Notes: a model not told the origin generated them from the letters alone. A stretch of 64,000 nt of DNA from Thermogemmatispora carboxidivorans (GCF_000702505.1 NZ_JNIM01000001.1:868001-932000), one strand, 5' to 3'; positions 23,806-35,186 are shown, counted from the first letter of the stretch. Numbers and translations are program-made.

Positions 23806-25779
23806 TCAACTCCCTGGATGACTGGCCAGGCGGGCGCGAGCAGCCGCGCGCACAAAGCAATTGCCATCGTGGGCCAGGGTCTCCAGCAAGGTGGGCGGCG
23901 CAGCGACATGCCGGGTCACAAGATAGCGCTCAACCCAGCGGCCCGATTCGGCGAACAGCTCCAGTAAAGCTGGTGGCAGATCTGGACGCTGCAGAAGCAG
24001 CGGACGCAGACGCGAGGGCAGGTCAGCTTTGATAATCTCTTCCCGCAGGGTCTCTAGCAGATACTCAAAGATCAGGTGCTGACCCTGGGCGGAGACCTGC
24101 GAATGGGTCGCGACGCTGATCGCTACCTCGCTATCGTTCAGGCGAAGCAGTTGCTCTAGCAGGGTCAGCGGAGCGGCAGGGTGGGCTGCCAGAGAGCGAA
24201 GAATCTCGATGGGCTGCGTGCTTTCCTCTGTCACGAGGGCTGCGCGTTGGCGACGCCACTCACTCAGGTAGCGAGCGGCAAGGCCCTCCAGCAGGGACGT
24301 GGGCAGGTGAGGCTGCTGGCACAAGGCCAGATGGATCTCGCGGTCGTCAAGCTCCACAAGACGCGCCAGAACAGCGGCGGGTGTGTGAGGATTACGTGCC
24401 AGGCCAGCAAGCAAGGCGCGATCCTGCTTGTGGGAAGCAGCCAGGTGGTGCAAGGTCTCTGGCGCCAAGGCTGGATGGGAGGCGGCGCACTGGCGGACCT
24501 TCTCCTCTGGATGGGCACAAAGCTGTTCGGCCAACCCCGTGGGCAGGCACGGGTTGCCTGCTAGAGCAAGCACCACTTCCAGAGCGGAATCGCTGGCCAG
24601 CGAAGCAAGGAGCGCCTCCGGTAGCGCTGGGTGAGTGGCGACAGCGGCCCGCACCTGAGAGGACTCATCCACGGCCAGAGACCGGAGCAAGGCGCTCTCA
24701 GGCGGCAGATGTGGCACAACGGCAGCCCGGACCTCGGCGCTGGCATCGGTAGCCAGCAGCTCACGCTCGATGGCACCTAGCGCGGGATGGCTGGCCACTG
24801 CCCGCCGGACCTCGGACTCGGGACTATGGGCCAGGCGCGCTAACGCCTGCTCTGGAAGCTGAGGGTGAAGGGCGGCAGCGCTGCGTACCTGGCTGCTGGG
24901 GTCCTCTATCAAGGAGAGCAACAGGGCAGGAGGCGTAGCGGGATTGGCCGCCACAGCGCTGCGGATCTCTACCTCTGGCGCGTTCGCCAGGTCCTCAAGG
25001 AGCTCAGGAGAAAGTGTCGCCAGCCTCACAGCCTCTGCACGGACCGCTAACGGCCCCTCGCTGACCAGCTTGAGCAACGTTCCCCGATGCAGGTGGGGGA
25101 AGCTGGCCAGCAAGAGCTGACGCCAGCACTCGTCGTCTGGCAGATAGATCCCCTCAACCAGCTCAGGATAGAGATCGGGCATAGCTAGCGCCAGGAGCAC
25201 CAGCGTCGAGCTGAAAGAACGGGGATAGAGGCCAACCTGACTGCTACGCCGCTCATAATCAGCTACCGCTTCGCTGGCGATGCGCTGCCACTGCTGGTTA
25301 AACTCAGAAATCTCACCCACGATAGCCACATGCCACTGTAAGGCCCACATCGTTTCATCGGAGAACCAGCGGATGCGACTGAGATTCACGTCCTCATTGA
25401 GCCAGCGTAACCAGAGCAGCGGGGTTTCTTCGCAGCGCAAGAGCTGCAGCCAGGCCTGGGGCGAGGCTTGTTTAATGAAATCGGGCTGCGTCAGGTTCAA
25501 AAGTGGCAGGAGAGGATTGGACAGAAACTCGTGAGGAAACTCACGAGCCAGCTCCAGCAGCAGGTCAAGCGAAGTATTCGGATTGCGTGCCACAGCCCGT
25601 CGGACGCTCAGATCGCGCTCCCTGCTCAGCTGCTCCAGAACGGCGGGCGGTGTCGCCGGGTTGGCAGCGACCAGGGGACGCAGGGCAGGCTGTTGACTCA
25701 GTTCGGTCAGTCGCTCAGGTGGCGTGTCAAGATCTAGAGCTTCGGCGATCAGCTCGGGAGGCGCGTTTTCTGTTGTCAT
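23806..25779 (-). CDS. leucine-rich-repeat-variant (LRV/HEAT-like) repeat protein
   Basis: A 657-residue solenoid. From about residue 260 to 500, and again at both ends, it repeats a 23-25 residue unit of the form VRxAVAxHPALPxxLLxxLAxDxS, for example EVRRAVASHPAL and QVRAAVATHPALPEALL. This is the leucine-rich variant (LRV) repeat, related to HEAT; I count roughly 12 clear copies with more divergent ones. A non-repetitive insert near 100-240 is Trp-rich and helical. The original LRV protein of Azotobacter has an N-terminal iron-sulfur cluster; no such Cys cluster is seen here. It is the first gene of an operon with MoxR and VWA genes and is probably the recognition or scaffold part. A TTGACA/TATAGT promoter lies 210 bases upstream. 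Confidence 0.85.
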   Translation of the reverse strand: MTTENAPPELIAEALDLDTPPERLTELSQQPALRPLVAANPATPPAVLEQLSRERDLSVRRAVARNPNTSLDLLLELAREFPHEFLSNPLLPLLNLTQPDFIKQASPQAWLQLLRCEETPLLWLRWLNEDVNLSRIRWFSDETMWALQWHVAIVGEISEFNQQWQRIASEAVADYERRSSQVGLYPRSFSSTLVLLALAMPDLYPELVEGIYLPDDECWRQLLLASFPHLHRGTLLKLVSEGPLAVRAEAVRLATLSPELLEDLANAPEVEIRSAVAANPATPPALLLSLIEDPSSQVRSAAALHPQLPEQALARLAHSPESEVRRAVASHPALGAIERELLATDASAEVRAAVVPHLPPESALLRSLAVDESSQVRAAVATHPALPEALLASLASDSALEVVLALAGNPCLPTGLAEQLCAHPEEKVRQCAASHPALAPETLHHLAASHKQDRALLAGLARNPHTPAAVLARLVELDDREIHLALCQQPHLPTSLLEGLAARYLSEWRRQRAALVTEESTQPIEILRSLAAHPAAPLTLLEQLLRLNDSEVAISVATHSQVSAQGQHLIFEYLLETLREEIIKADLPSRLRPLLLQRPDLPPALLELFAESGRWVERYLVTRHVAAPPTLLETLAHDGNCFVRAAARARLASHPGS

Positions 25780-25989
25780 AGGCCAGAAGATCCATCGTCG
25801 TCTAGCGCTCGACTATTGAGAAGGCTGCTTCACGTACTGGAGTGGCGTCAACGGTAGGCGGCGCGCGAAGCAACTCGCTGTCAAGTCAAGCAGGAGAGCA
25901 GGAGCATGGGCTGAGCAAGAGTAGCCCTCTACGACGGCTCTCCGCGCTAGCCCACAGGCAGACAGATAGGTGAGTGACTTGTGGAAACT

Positions 25990-26019
25990 ACTATAGACGA
26001 CAAGACAGGTCTCTGTCAA
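25990..26019 (-). promoter_or_regulatory. sigma70-type promoter of the LRV-MoxR-VWA operon
   Basis: On the minus strand TTGACA (26019-26014), an 18-base spacer and TATAGT (25995-25990). Transcription would begin about 205 bases before the LRV start codon. Confidence 0.7.
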
Positions 26020-26409
26020 TCCGGTCTCCGGCCCGCCTGGTCGCCCTTCTCCTGTCGGTGAAGCCTGGGCGCCTTGCGGTCGGTCTGCTCTGGCGTAGAC
26101 AAGAGCAGCGCTGAACCTTCTCGCCTGCCTGCAAGGGCCTGACGGAAGTTGCGACCAATCGGGAGACAGTCAGTGCCCATTGGTCAGGCTTGCCAGCCGG
26201 AGATTAGCCTGACTGCCAGGCTCTAGCTGAGGCTGCTTAGCTGTGGTGTATGACCTGTTCTCACTATTCTGCTTCTGTAGTCAGAAGTTCTCTACCCGCT
26301 CTTGAGATCCGCTCTCAAGGCCATCTCATGAAGGATTGTCTTGTATAACATGTTATCAGAATAGACACTATTTTTAACAAACTATTAATATCCATCTGTT
26401 TTAGATAGG
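26020..26409. other. divergent intergenic region with competing hairpins
   Basis: No gene seen. GACCAAT (26153-26159) pairs with ATTGGTC (26179-26185), while GTCAGGCT (26183-26190) pairs with AGCCTGAC (26206-26213); the two stems share 26183-26185 and exclude each other. A perfect 12-bp palindrome ATAACATGTTAT is at 26345-26356. The last 80 bases are distinctly AT-rich. Confidence 0.4.
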
Positions 26410-26418
26410 TGCTATACT
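26410..26418 (+). promoter_or_regulatory. extended -10 promoter of the HAMP-like gene
   Basis: TGC-TATACT on the plus strand, at the end of an AT-rich stretch, about 60 bases before the ATG at 26480. A perfect palindrome ATAACATGTTAT lies 55-65 bases upstream of it and may be an activator or repressor site. Confidence 0.5.
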
Positions 26419-26479
26419 TTCTGGTTGTGTAGAAGAAACTGTTCAGGCGTTCTTCCTATTCTCTGGTAGGAGTGTCGAA

Positions 26480-27235
26480 ATGTTGGCGGATCGTCGTCTA
26501 GAGCCGCGATCAGGGTATGAGGTGGAGCAGGACCTGTGGCAGGAAGCATCTCTGGACCTGGCTACCCTACTGCGTCGCACGGGCTTTGGTATCAAACTAC
26601 GCTTTCTTATATCGATGCTTATTGTATCATTGCTTCCTGTTAGCTTATTTGTTGTGCTTTTTTACGAGTCTGCCTATCGGCTGGAGGGAAGGAAAACCTG
26701 GCTGCTCCTCGGTGGCATCCTCCTCTTGACTGTTTTGACCGCAACCTGGGTCTTCCTCCCAATTGTGCGCCCCATCCGCCGCGCGACGCGCCGAATCACG
26801 GCCACCACCGACGAGGTGAGGCGCCTGACCATTGATGCCCAACGTATTGCCGACGAGCAGCAAATCGGGACCTCCATCTTAGCCGCGGTCAGTCGACATC
26901 TGGCGGTGCGCCACACGGCTCTTGTGCGTGATATCTCCCTGATCACCCGAACGTGCCAGGGCCTGCAACCTCGTCTGGCTGTGCTGCTTCAGCGGACCCA
27001 GGCCAGCCGCGAGGGCGAGGTCGTGGAAGCGCTGATAGCGCTTCGTCATGGATTACAGCAAATCTCATTTCTGGCCGCTCGCATATCTGATGCCTATGAG
27101 CGGGATAGGTTGCCGGAGCAACTAGATAAAGCCATGAAGAGCGCCCAGGAGATCGCGGCCCAGTTCAACGAGGCCAGCCAGCAGCTTGCCAAAGATCTAG
27201 AGCAGCTAGAGCTGGCCACCGAGGCACTGGTGTAG
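26480..27235 (+). CDS. two-TM membrane protein with HAMP-like/coiled-coil region
   Basis: A 251-residue membrane protein of signalling type. Two hydrophobic segments, about 41-62 and 73-95, are joined by only ten residues, so almost nothing is exposed outside. After the second span comes PIVRPIRRATRRITATTDEVRRL, which resembles the start of a HAMP linker, and then a long charged helical region to the C-terminus with coiled-coil character (QLDKAMKSAQEIAAQFNEASQQLAKDLEQL). There is no kinase, methyl-accepting hairpin tip or cyclase domain, so it is an isolated transducer-like module. AGGAG lies eight bases before the ATG. It is followed by a DUF4388 gene in the same direction, which may be its partner. 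Confidence 0.6.
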   Translation: MLADRRLEPRSGYEVEQDLWQEASLDLATLLRRTGFGIKLRFLISMLIVSLLPVSLFVVLFYESAYRLEGRKTWLLLGGILLLTVLTATWVFLPIVRPIRRATRRITATTDEVRRLTIDAQRIADEQQIGTSILAAVSRHLAVRHTALVRDISLITRTCQGLQPRLAVLLQRTQASREGEVVEALIALRHGLQQISFLAARISDAYERDRLPEQLDKAMKSAQEIAAQFNEASQQLAKDLEQLELATEALV

Positions 27236-27329
27236 ACTAGTCAAGGGCGATCGAAGGGACTGCTCTGCCCAGCGCCGAAGGGCAAGTGAGCTGGTCAGTT
27301 TGCTGGAGGACGATGGGGACAGCGATGCG

Positions 27330-27857
27330 ATGTACACCAAGGATTTTGCAAGCTTGCTGCAACTCCTAGGTCTGTCTCAGCGGAGCGGAACACTGATCGT
27401 GCTCCGCCAGGGAGAAGCCTGGCAGGCCAGTTTGCAGCTGCAGAAGGGCCGTCCTCTCTCGTGCGTCATCATCAATCTGGCCAATGGGCGGCTCCTCATG
27501 AGCGGTGCTCAGGCGATTGACTGGCTGGCCAGTCGAGGAGAATTACAGTGGCATCTGGCGGCAGAAGGATCGGTGGAAGCTCCCGCGCCGGCCCCTAGTC
27601 CTGGCCAGGGCCTCACTTCTCCTCCGTTCTCTGCACAGGAGCCCAGGCTCTCCCATCTTGTGCCTTGCCGGCTGTCCCAATCGCCTCCTTTCTCGTCCTG
27701 GTCGCGCGAGGAACGGCTGATCTTTGCCCTGATCGATGGGAGCCGCACGGTGACTGAGATCGCCCATCTGCTCCGTCGCTCACCGGATCAGATTATGCCC
27801 CTGCTTCTCTCTATGACTCAGAAGGGAGCTATCGCGCTCAAAGATCTTCGAGAGTGA
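27330..27857 (+). CDS. DUF4388 (PATAN-like) domain protein
   Basis: A 175-residue protein with an N-terminal DUF4388/PATAN-like domain: DFASLLQLLGLSQRSGTLIVLRQGEAWQASLQLQKGRPL, a pattern found in response regulators and GTPase-activating proteins of Deinococcus, cyanobacteria and myxobacteria. A Pro/Ser-rich linker follows, then a winged-helix-like tail (ALIDGSRTVTEIAHLLRRSPDQIMPLLLSMTQKGAI). The start is uncertain: a TTG at 27300 is in frame, but ATG at 27330 places the domain near the N-terminus; neither has a strong ribosome site. It is 95 bases after the HAMP-like gene, probably cotranscribed, and precedes two APC permease genes. Confidence 0.7.
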   Translation: MYTKDFASLLQLLGLSQRSGTLIVLRQGEAWQASLQLQKGRPLSCVIINLANGRLLMSGAQAIDWLASRGELQWHLAAEGSVEAPAPAPSPGQGLTSPPFSAQEPRLSHLVPCRLSQSPPFSSWSREERLIFALIDGSRTVTEIAHLLRRSPDQIMPLLLSMTQKGAIALKDLRE

Positions 27858-27901
27858 AAGATAGACGTAAGTGTATATAACTACGGTAGAGGGAGAGAGC
27901 T

Positions 27902-29620
27902 ATGAACTCTTTTGCATCTCCGCTAGCGCCCGAGCAGCGCCCATCTACCAGGGATGAGACGCTGCCAGAAAGCCGTCCCAGCTTACCGAGCGAGCGTTTC
28001 CCGCTGGGGCGCTTGCCGCGCGTCCTTCGTCCGCGAGATCTGACGGTGCTCTGCCTGTTCGCTGTGCTTCTCATTAACAATGTCCAGACGGTTAGTGTGG
28101 CGGGGGGGGGAAGCCTGCTGTACTGGACGCTGGGGTTTCTCTGCTTTCTCGTCCCCTCAGCGCTGGTCTGTGCTCAGCTCTATCGCCTTTTTCCCGGCGA
28201 GGGGGCGGTCTACCTATGGGCGAATCGCGCCTTTGGCAATTTCTGGGATACCTTTCTTGGCTTTTTCTGCAACTGGTGGCCGGGAGCCATTGGTTTGACG
28301 GTGGAGGCTGAAGCTGCCGTCGCCAGCATTCAGGGACTCAATAGCGACTGGCTCAGCCTGCCCTGGGAGCAGGGAGTGGCGGCGATCCTGATCTTGCTAG
28401 TGGCGCAGTTGCTCTCGGCTCTCAGTCAGAGGTGGCTACAGCGCATCTTGAACGTTGTTTTCTCTGCCTATGCCCTCATGTTCGCACTTGTGGGCCTGGC
28501 TGGCCTCGGGTGGCTGCTAAGTGGTCAGCCGCTGCGCGGGGACTTCTCGGCCCAGTCCTGGCAGCTCAGTCCCTCCAGCCTGCCAGTGCTGGCCATTGTC
28601 ACCGTCGCCTTACTGGGGGTAGCCGTGCCCTTGAATATGGGAGGCGAGGTCGTGGACCCACGGCGCAGTGAGCGTTACCTCTTATGGGGAACCCTCATCA
28701 TTATCGCTGGCTACCTCTTCGCCACCTTTGGCGTTCTGGCCGTCCTTTCTCCCGCGGAGCTGAAAGAGCCAGCCTTCGTCTCTGTGCTCTTCAGCCATGT
28801 TTTTGGCGACAGAATCGGCCATGTGATTTCTATTTGCTATTATCTCACGATGTTAGTTTATTTTGTTTGTGCGACAGCGGCCTACAATGCCATGTTCGCG
28901 CGGCTCCTCTTCGTGGCGGGCCTGGATCGTCGCCTGCCCCGTGCTCTGGCGCGTCTCAATGCCAGCGGTGTGCCTTTCAATGCCATGTTATGGCAGACGT
29001 CCATTAACATAATCTTTCTCATTGTCATCTTCTTTATTGCTCCTGTAGTTCCTAATCAGGAGTTGGCTCTCACCGTCTTCCTGGTTGTCATTAATGGGGC
29101 CTCAGTCATCTGGGACATAGCGATGATCAGCCTCTTTCTGTGCGGCATCCTCCTCTGTAGTCGTCATAGTCGGCGACTGCGCCAGCGCTGGGTAGTGCCG
29201 CCGCCGCTGTTTTACCTGGCTGCTGTGCTCGGGATCATTCTGACAGGCGTGGCCATTGGCTGCACCTTTTTCGCCGGGTCGCCAGTGCCAGAGGTCTTGA
29301 ACAACGAAGACTGGGGCTTTTGGGTCTTGCTCTTTGTGCTGGCCAGCCTGACGGTGGGAGCGATCTACAGTTTTCTGGTGCCGGAAGCGGAGGACCTGGC
29401 GGCCCTCTTGCCAATGCCGTCGAGCGACCCGGTAGTGGGGTCGCCACTGGCGGCCAGCTTCCCGGAGCAGGAGGTCTCTCGGGCTACTGCTGTCCCTGGC
29501 GCCCTTGCGGGCGGTCCGGGGCAGGGTCGACCTCTCCAGGGAAGAGCTTCACATCAGCCTGAGCCAGCGCCGTGGCCGCGACCCGGCTCGGTTCCCGGTC
29601 CTCGGGGATGGAAGCTGTAG
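27902..29620 (+). CDS. APC-superfamily amino acid permease (long C-tail)
   Basis: A 572-residue secondary transporter of the amino acid-polyamine-organocation superfamily. After about 45 polar residues it has roughly 12 hydrophobic segments; the first bears the unwound GG-containing motif (NNVQTVSVAGGGS) expected of LeuT-fold TM1, and segments near 240-250 (VPLNMGGEVVDPRRSERYLLWG) match the conserved TM6 to loop region. The C-terminal 70 residues are a Pro/Gly/Ser/Ala-rich cytoplasmic tail not needed by the family. GGGAGAG precedes the ATG. The TM1 motif carries GGG rather than the usual GSG. It is followed by a second, shorter APC gene. Substrate not deducible. Confidence 0.85.
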   Translation: MNSFASPLAPEQRPSTRDETLPESRPSLPSERFPLGRLPRVLRPRDLTVLCLFAVLLINNVQTVSVAGGGSLLYWTLGFLCFLVPSALVCAQLYRLFPGEGAVYLWANRAFGNFWDTFLGFFCNWWPGAIGLTVEAEAAVASIQGLNSDWLSLPWEQGVAAILILLVAQLLSALSQRWLQRILNVVFSAYALMFALVGLAGLGWLLSGQPLRGDFSAQSWQLSPSSLPVLAIVTVALLGVAVPLNMGGEVVDPRRSERYLLWGTLIIIAGYLFATFGVLAVLSPAELKEPAFVSVLFSHVFGDRIGHVISICYYLTMLVYFVCATAAYNAMFARLLFVAGLDRRLPRALARLNASGVPFNAMLWQTSINIIFLIVIFFIAPVVPNQELALTVFLVVINGASVIWDIAMISLFLCGILLCSRHSRRLRQRWVVPPPLFYLAAVLGIILTGVAIGCTFFAGSPVPEVLNNEDWGFWVLLFVLASLTVGAIYSFLVPEAEDLAALLPMPSSDPVVGSPLAASFPEQEVSRATAVPGALAGGPGQGRPLQGRASHQPEPAPWPRPGSVPGPRGWKL

Positions 29621-29706
29621 GGTGGGCGCTCTCGTGCCTGCTATTCGCCTGGGGTCCGATGGAGCGCTTAACGGCGACGCGCCGGGTCTGGCCAGTGTTG
29701 GCCTGA

Positions 29707-29727
29707 CAGGCGACAGGCGACAGGCGA
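29707..29727. repeat. 7-bp tandem repeat x3
   Basis: CAGGCGA occurs three times in direct tandem between the two APC permease genes. It is a simple repeat that could vary in copy number; no function is implied. Confidence 0.6.
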
Positions 29728-29793
29728 TGAGCCAGGGACGCTGAGTGAGTGTCATGTGAGATGAGAAGAGAGAAAAGAAAGGAACGATGCAAG

Positions 29794-31269
29794 ATGAGCG
29801 AAAGCCAGATGCAGACTTCAGCGGAGCTGTCTCCTCAAAATCAAAACGAGGCGCAGATCTCTACCTTACGCAAGGACAGCCTGGGTCTCTTCGATGCCAT
29901 TGCCCAGTCGGTGGCTCTGCTCTCGCTGGAGATGGGTATTGCTCTCTCCAGTTCCTTTGCTGCCGCTTCAGCGGGGGTGGCGGTCCCGCTGGCCTATGTG
30001 GTCGCTGGTCTTGCCAGTCTCTGTCTGGCCTACGTCATCATTCGTTTCACCAGGCGCATTGCCAGTGCTGGTGGCCTTTATACCTATATTGCTCAAGGGC
30101 TTGGGCCGCAGGCTGGCTTTATTGGTGGTTGGATGTATGGCGGAGCTTTTGCTGCTGGAGCATCCTTTACCCTGGCTATTTCCAGTATTTTTCTCGATCA
30201 GTTGCTGGAGCATCTGGGGCTGGCGCTTCACTGGTTTGTCATTTTCTGTGTCTTACTCGTATTGCTCTTTGGACTGGCCTTTTTTGATGTCCGGCTCTCG
30301 ACACGAACGCAGCTGCTGCTCTCATTTATCGGCCTGCTCTCGGTTCTGGCCCTGGCCGTGATCATTCTGGCCCGTGGTGGGGAGAGCGGCATCAGCTTCG
30401 CGCCCTTGTCGCCAGCGGGGCTGGCAGGTGGCTGGTCCTCGCTCTTCTTCGCCGCCATCTTCAGCTTCACCTCATTTATTGGCTTTGAGGCAGCGGCGGT
30501 ACTTGGAGAGGAGACGCAGCGTCCGCGTCAGGCTATTCCCTGGGCCATTCTGACGGCAGTGCTGGTGGCCATCATCTACTATGTCCTGGTCTCCTTTGCG
30601 ATGGCCAACGGCTATGGGGTGGCGCACATCGATCAATGGGCCAGGGACGAAGCGCCCCTGGACACGCTGGCAACGCGCTATGCTGGGGCCTTCCTGGCGA
30701 CTCTCATTGACCTCATGGTCGCCATTGGAGCTTTTAGCGCCACGCTGGCGGGGGTTGTTCTGGCTTCGCGCATGATGTTCGCCGTCGGGCGCGATGGTGG
30801 CCTACCGGCAATCTTCGCCGTGACCCATCCTCGTTACAAGACGCCCTGGGTAGCGATTCTGGTAGTGCTGGCTCTGACGCTGATCCTGGGGGCCGCCCTG
30901 GGGATACAGCTGGGGCCATTCCTCTTCTTCGGCTTCCTGGCGACGACGGCCTCCCTGGGGATTCTGCTGGCCTACATTCTGGTGGCTCTGTCGGGGATCG
31001 TGGCCTCGCTTCAGACCCGCCTGCGTGGCGAGGGTGCTCCCCTGGCTCTGGTCTTCGACATCCTGTTGCCCTTGATTGCGATCGTCATCTGCGCCTTTAC
31101 TATCTATAGCTCGGTTGTACCGGTGCCGCCGTTCCCGCTCAACCTGGCTCCCTATATTGCGGCGGCCTGGCTGATCATTGGCCTGGGGCTGCTGATCGCT
31201 CTCCAGCTACGCCACCCGCAGCAGGTGCAGCGCTTCGGGAAGATCCTGGGAGAGCACGTCAGCGAGTAG
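29794..31269 (+). CDS. APC-superfamily amino acid permease
   Basis: A 491-residue transporter with about 12 membrane segments. TM1 carries EMGIALSSSFAAASAGVAVPLAY, TM6 region SFTSFIGFEAAAVLGEETQRPRQAIPWAI is the strongest APC signature, and the TM8-9 part has SRMMFAVGRDGGLPAIFAVTHPRYKTPW, typical of basic or neutral amino acid permeases (the HPRYKTP motif). In-frame codons begin at 29749, but ATG at 29794 with AAAGGA ten bases upstream fits the family start. It lies 170 bases after another APC gene that is only distantly alike, so this is not a recent tandem duplication. A GNAT gene follows after 50 bases. Confidence 0.88.
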   Translation: MSESQMQTSAELSPQNQNEAQISTLRKDSLGLFDAIAQSVALLSLEMGIALSSSFAAASAGVAVPLAYVVAGLASLCLAYVIIRFTRRIASAGGLYTYIAQGLGPQAGFIGGWMYGGAFAAGASFTLAISSIFLDQLLEHLGLALHWFVIFCVLLVLLFGLAFFDVRLSTRTQLLLSFIGLLSVLALAVIILARGGESGISFAPLSPAGLAGGWSSLFFAAIFSFTSFIGFEAAAVLGEETQRPRQAIPWAILTAVLVAIIYYVLVSFAMANGYGVAHIDQWARDEAPLDTLATRYAGAFLATLIDLMVAIGAFSATLAGVVLASRMMFAVGRDGGLPAIFAVTHPRYKTPWVAILVVLALTLILGAALGIQLGPFLFFGFLATTASLGILLAYILVALSGIVASLQTRLRGEGAPLALVFDILLPLIAIVICAFTIYSSVVPVPPFPLNLAPYIAAAWLIIGLGLLIALQLRHPQQVQRFGKILGEHVSE

Positions 31270-31319
31270 CCAGGGAGAGAGGACTGGCGGTGAGAGAGAG
31301 CCTAGCAGGAGGAGAAGCG

Positions 31320-32144
31320 ATGAGAGAGGCAATGGAGCAGCCGGGAACAGGACCCTCGCCCGAGCTGCTTGCAGCGATGGAAGCCAATCTGTTTGAAGCC
31401 TATGCCCATCTTGGGCGAGCCTTGGGCGGTGAATTTCAGCAACGCCCTGGCCTGCTCTTCTTTTTCAGCGGGAGACCGGTCTTCTTTGGCAATGGGGTGA
31501 TCCGCTGCCAGCTTGCCGAGGAGGAGGCCGAAGAGCAGATCGCCGCCCTCTGTGCGGAGGCGCGTCGTCGGCAGGTTCCCTTGACCTGGTTACTCTCCCC
31601 CTCATCGCGTCCCGTCGATCTCGAGCAGCGTCTGCTGACGCAAGGCTGCCGACTCGACGAGGAGGTGCCGGGCATGGCCATCGAGTTGGGGCAGCCTCTG
31701 CCGGCAACTGCGCCAGCGGTGCCCGAGGACCTGGTTATCGAGGAGGTCAGCGAGGCGCGGGCGATGGAGATCTGGCTGCAGGTGCTCTGCGCTGGCTTCG
31801 GCTTCCCTGAACCAATCAGGGCGGTCTTCTTCGATCTCTACCAGCGCTATGGCTTTCTGCCGGGCCAGCAGGTGCGCTATCTGTTAGGCTCCTGGCATGG
31901 AGAGCCGGTCGGAACGGCCCTGCTGACCTTCGGTGGGGGCCTGGCGGGCCTCTATGGCATAGCAACGCTTCCCCAGGCGCGTCGTCAGGGAATCGGCACG
32001 GCGATGACGCTGGCGGCTATGCGCACGGCTGAGCGGCTGGGTTACCGCCGCGCCACCCTCCAGGCCACACCAATGGGGTTGAACGTCTATCGGCGCCTGG
32101 GCTGGCAAGAGTATTGCCTCTTCAAGACCTATGTCTTGGCGTGA
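31320..32144 (+). CDS. GNAT-family N-acetyltransferase
   Basis: A 274-residue acetyltransferase of the two-part GNAT kind. The N-terminal 130 residues are a degenerate domain with no acetyl-CoA loop, and the C-terminal 130 residues hold the intact fold: GIATLPQARRQGIGTAMTLAAM with the Q/RxxGxG/A acetyl-CoA loop, then RRATLQATPMGLNVYRRLGWQEYCLFKTYV. ATG at 31320 is chosen over an in-frame GTG ten codons upstream because AGGAGGAG lies right before it. Acceptor unknown. It ends the permease gene run; a strong hairpin lies 75 bases past its stop. Confidence 0.85.
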   Translation: MREAMEQPGTGPSPELLAAMEANLFEAYAHLGRALGGEFQQRPGLLFFFSGRPVFFGNGVIRCQLAEEEAEEQIAALCAEARRRQVPLTWLLSPSSRPVDLEQRLLTQGCRLDEEVPGMAIELGQPLPATAPAVPEDLVIEEVSEARAMEIWLQVLCAGFGFPEPIRAVFFDLYQRYGFLPGQQVRYLLGSWHGEPVGTALLTFGGGLAGLYGIATLPQARRQGIGTAMTLAAMRTAERLGYRRATLQATPMGLNVYRRLGWQEYCLFKTYVLA

Positions 32145-32218
32145 GCGTTTGGCGGCCCGGAGGAGACTGGCCTGCTGACAGAGCGAAAAAGCTGCGCCCA
32201 GCCCAGACGAGGACCGAC

Positions 32219-32261
32219 CAGGGAGGCGTCCCGGCACTTGCCTGAGAGGGGCGCCTCCCTG
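32219..32261 (+). terminator. 14-bp hairpin between GNAT and mutS
   Basis: CAGGGAGGCGTCCC (32219-32232) pairs with GGGGCGCCTCCCTG (32248-32261, one G-U pair) around a 15-base loop. It stands between the GNAT stop and the mutS promoter. The tail has only a short TGTTACC, so it may need help to terminate. Confidence 0.55.
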
Positions 32262-32349
32262 CCTGTTACCTGGCTCCACCTGCCCACAGCGAGTGCTTCC
32301 CCTTGCGTCTCTCTCTGGGCCGACCGCTCCGCATTCGGGCTACCGGGTT

Positions 32350-32378
32350 TTGACAATCATGGTGGAATACGCTATAGT
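32350..32378 (+). promoter_or_regulatory. sigma70-type promoter of mutS-mutL
   Basis: TTGACA (32350-32355), a 17-base spacer and TATAGT (32373-32378). The start site near 32385 leaves a leader of about 18 bases to the ATG at 32403, or 45 to an alternative GTG at 32430. Confidence 0.8.
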
Positions 32379-32402
32379 ACAGACGTTCGGTCGAGGTCTG
32401 CT

Positions 32403-35182
<2,780 letters not shown>

Positions 35183-35186
<4 letters not shown>

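Noticed and set aside
23586..25781. Plus-strand frames opposite the LRV gene
   Set aside because: Repetitive shadows caused by the periodic LRV coding sequence; no ribosome sites.
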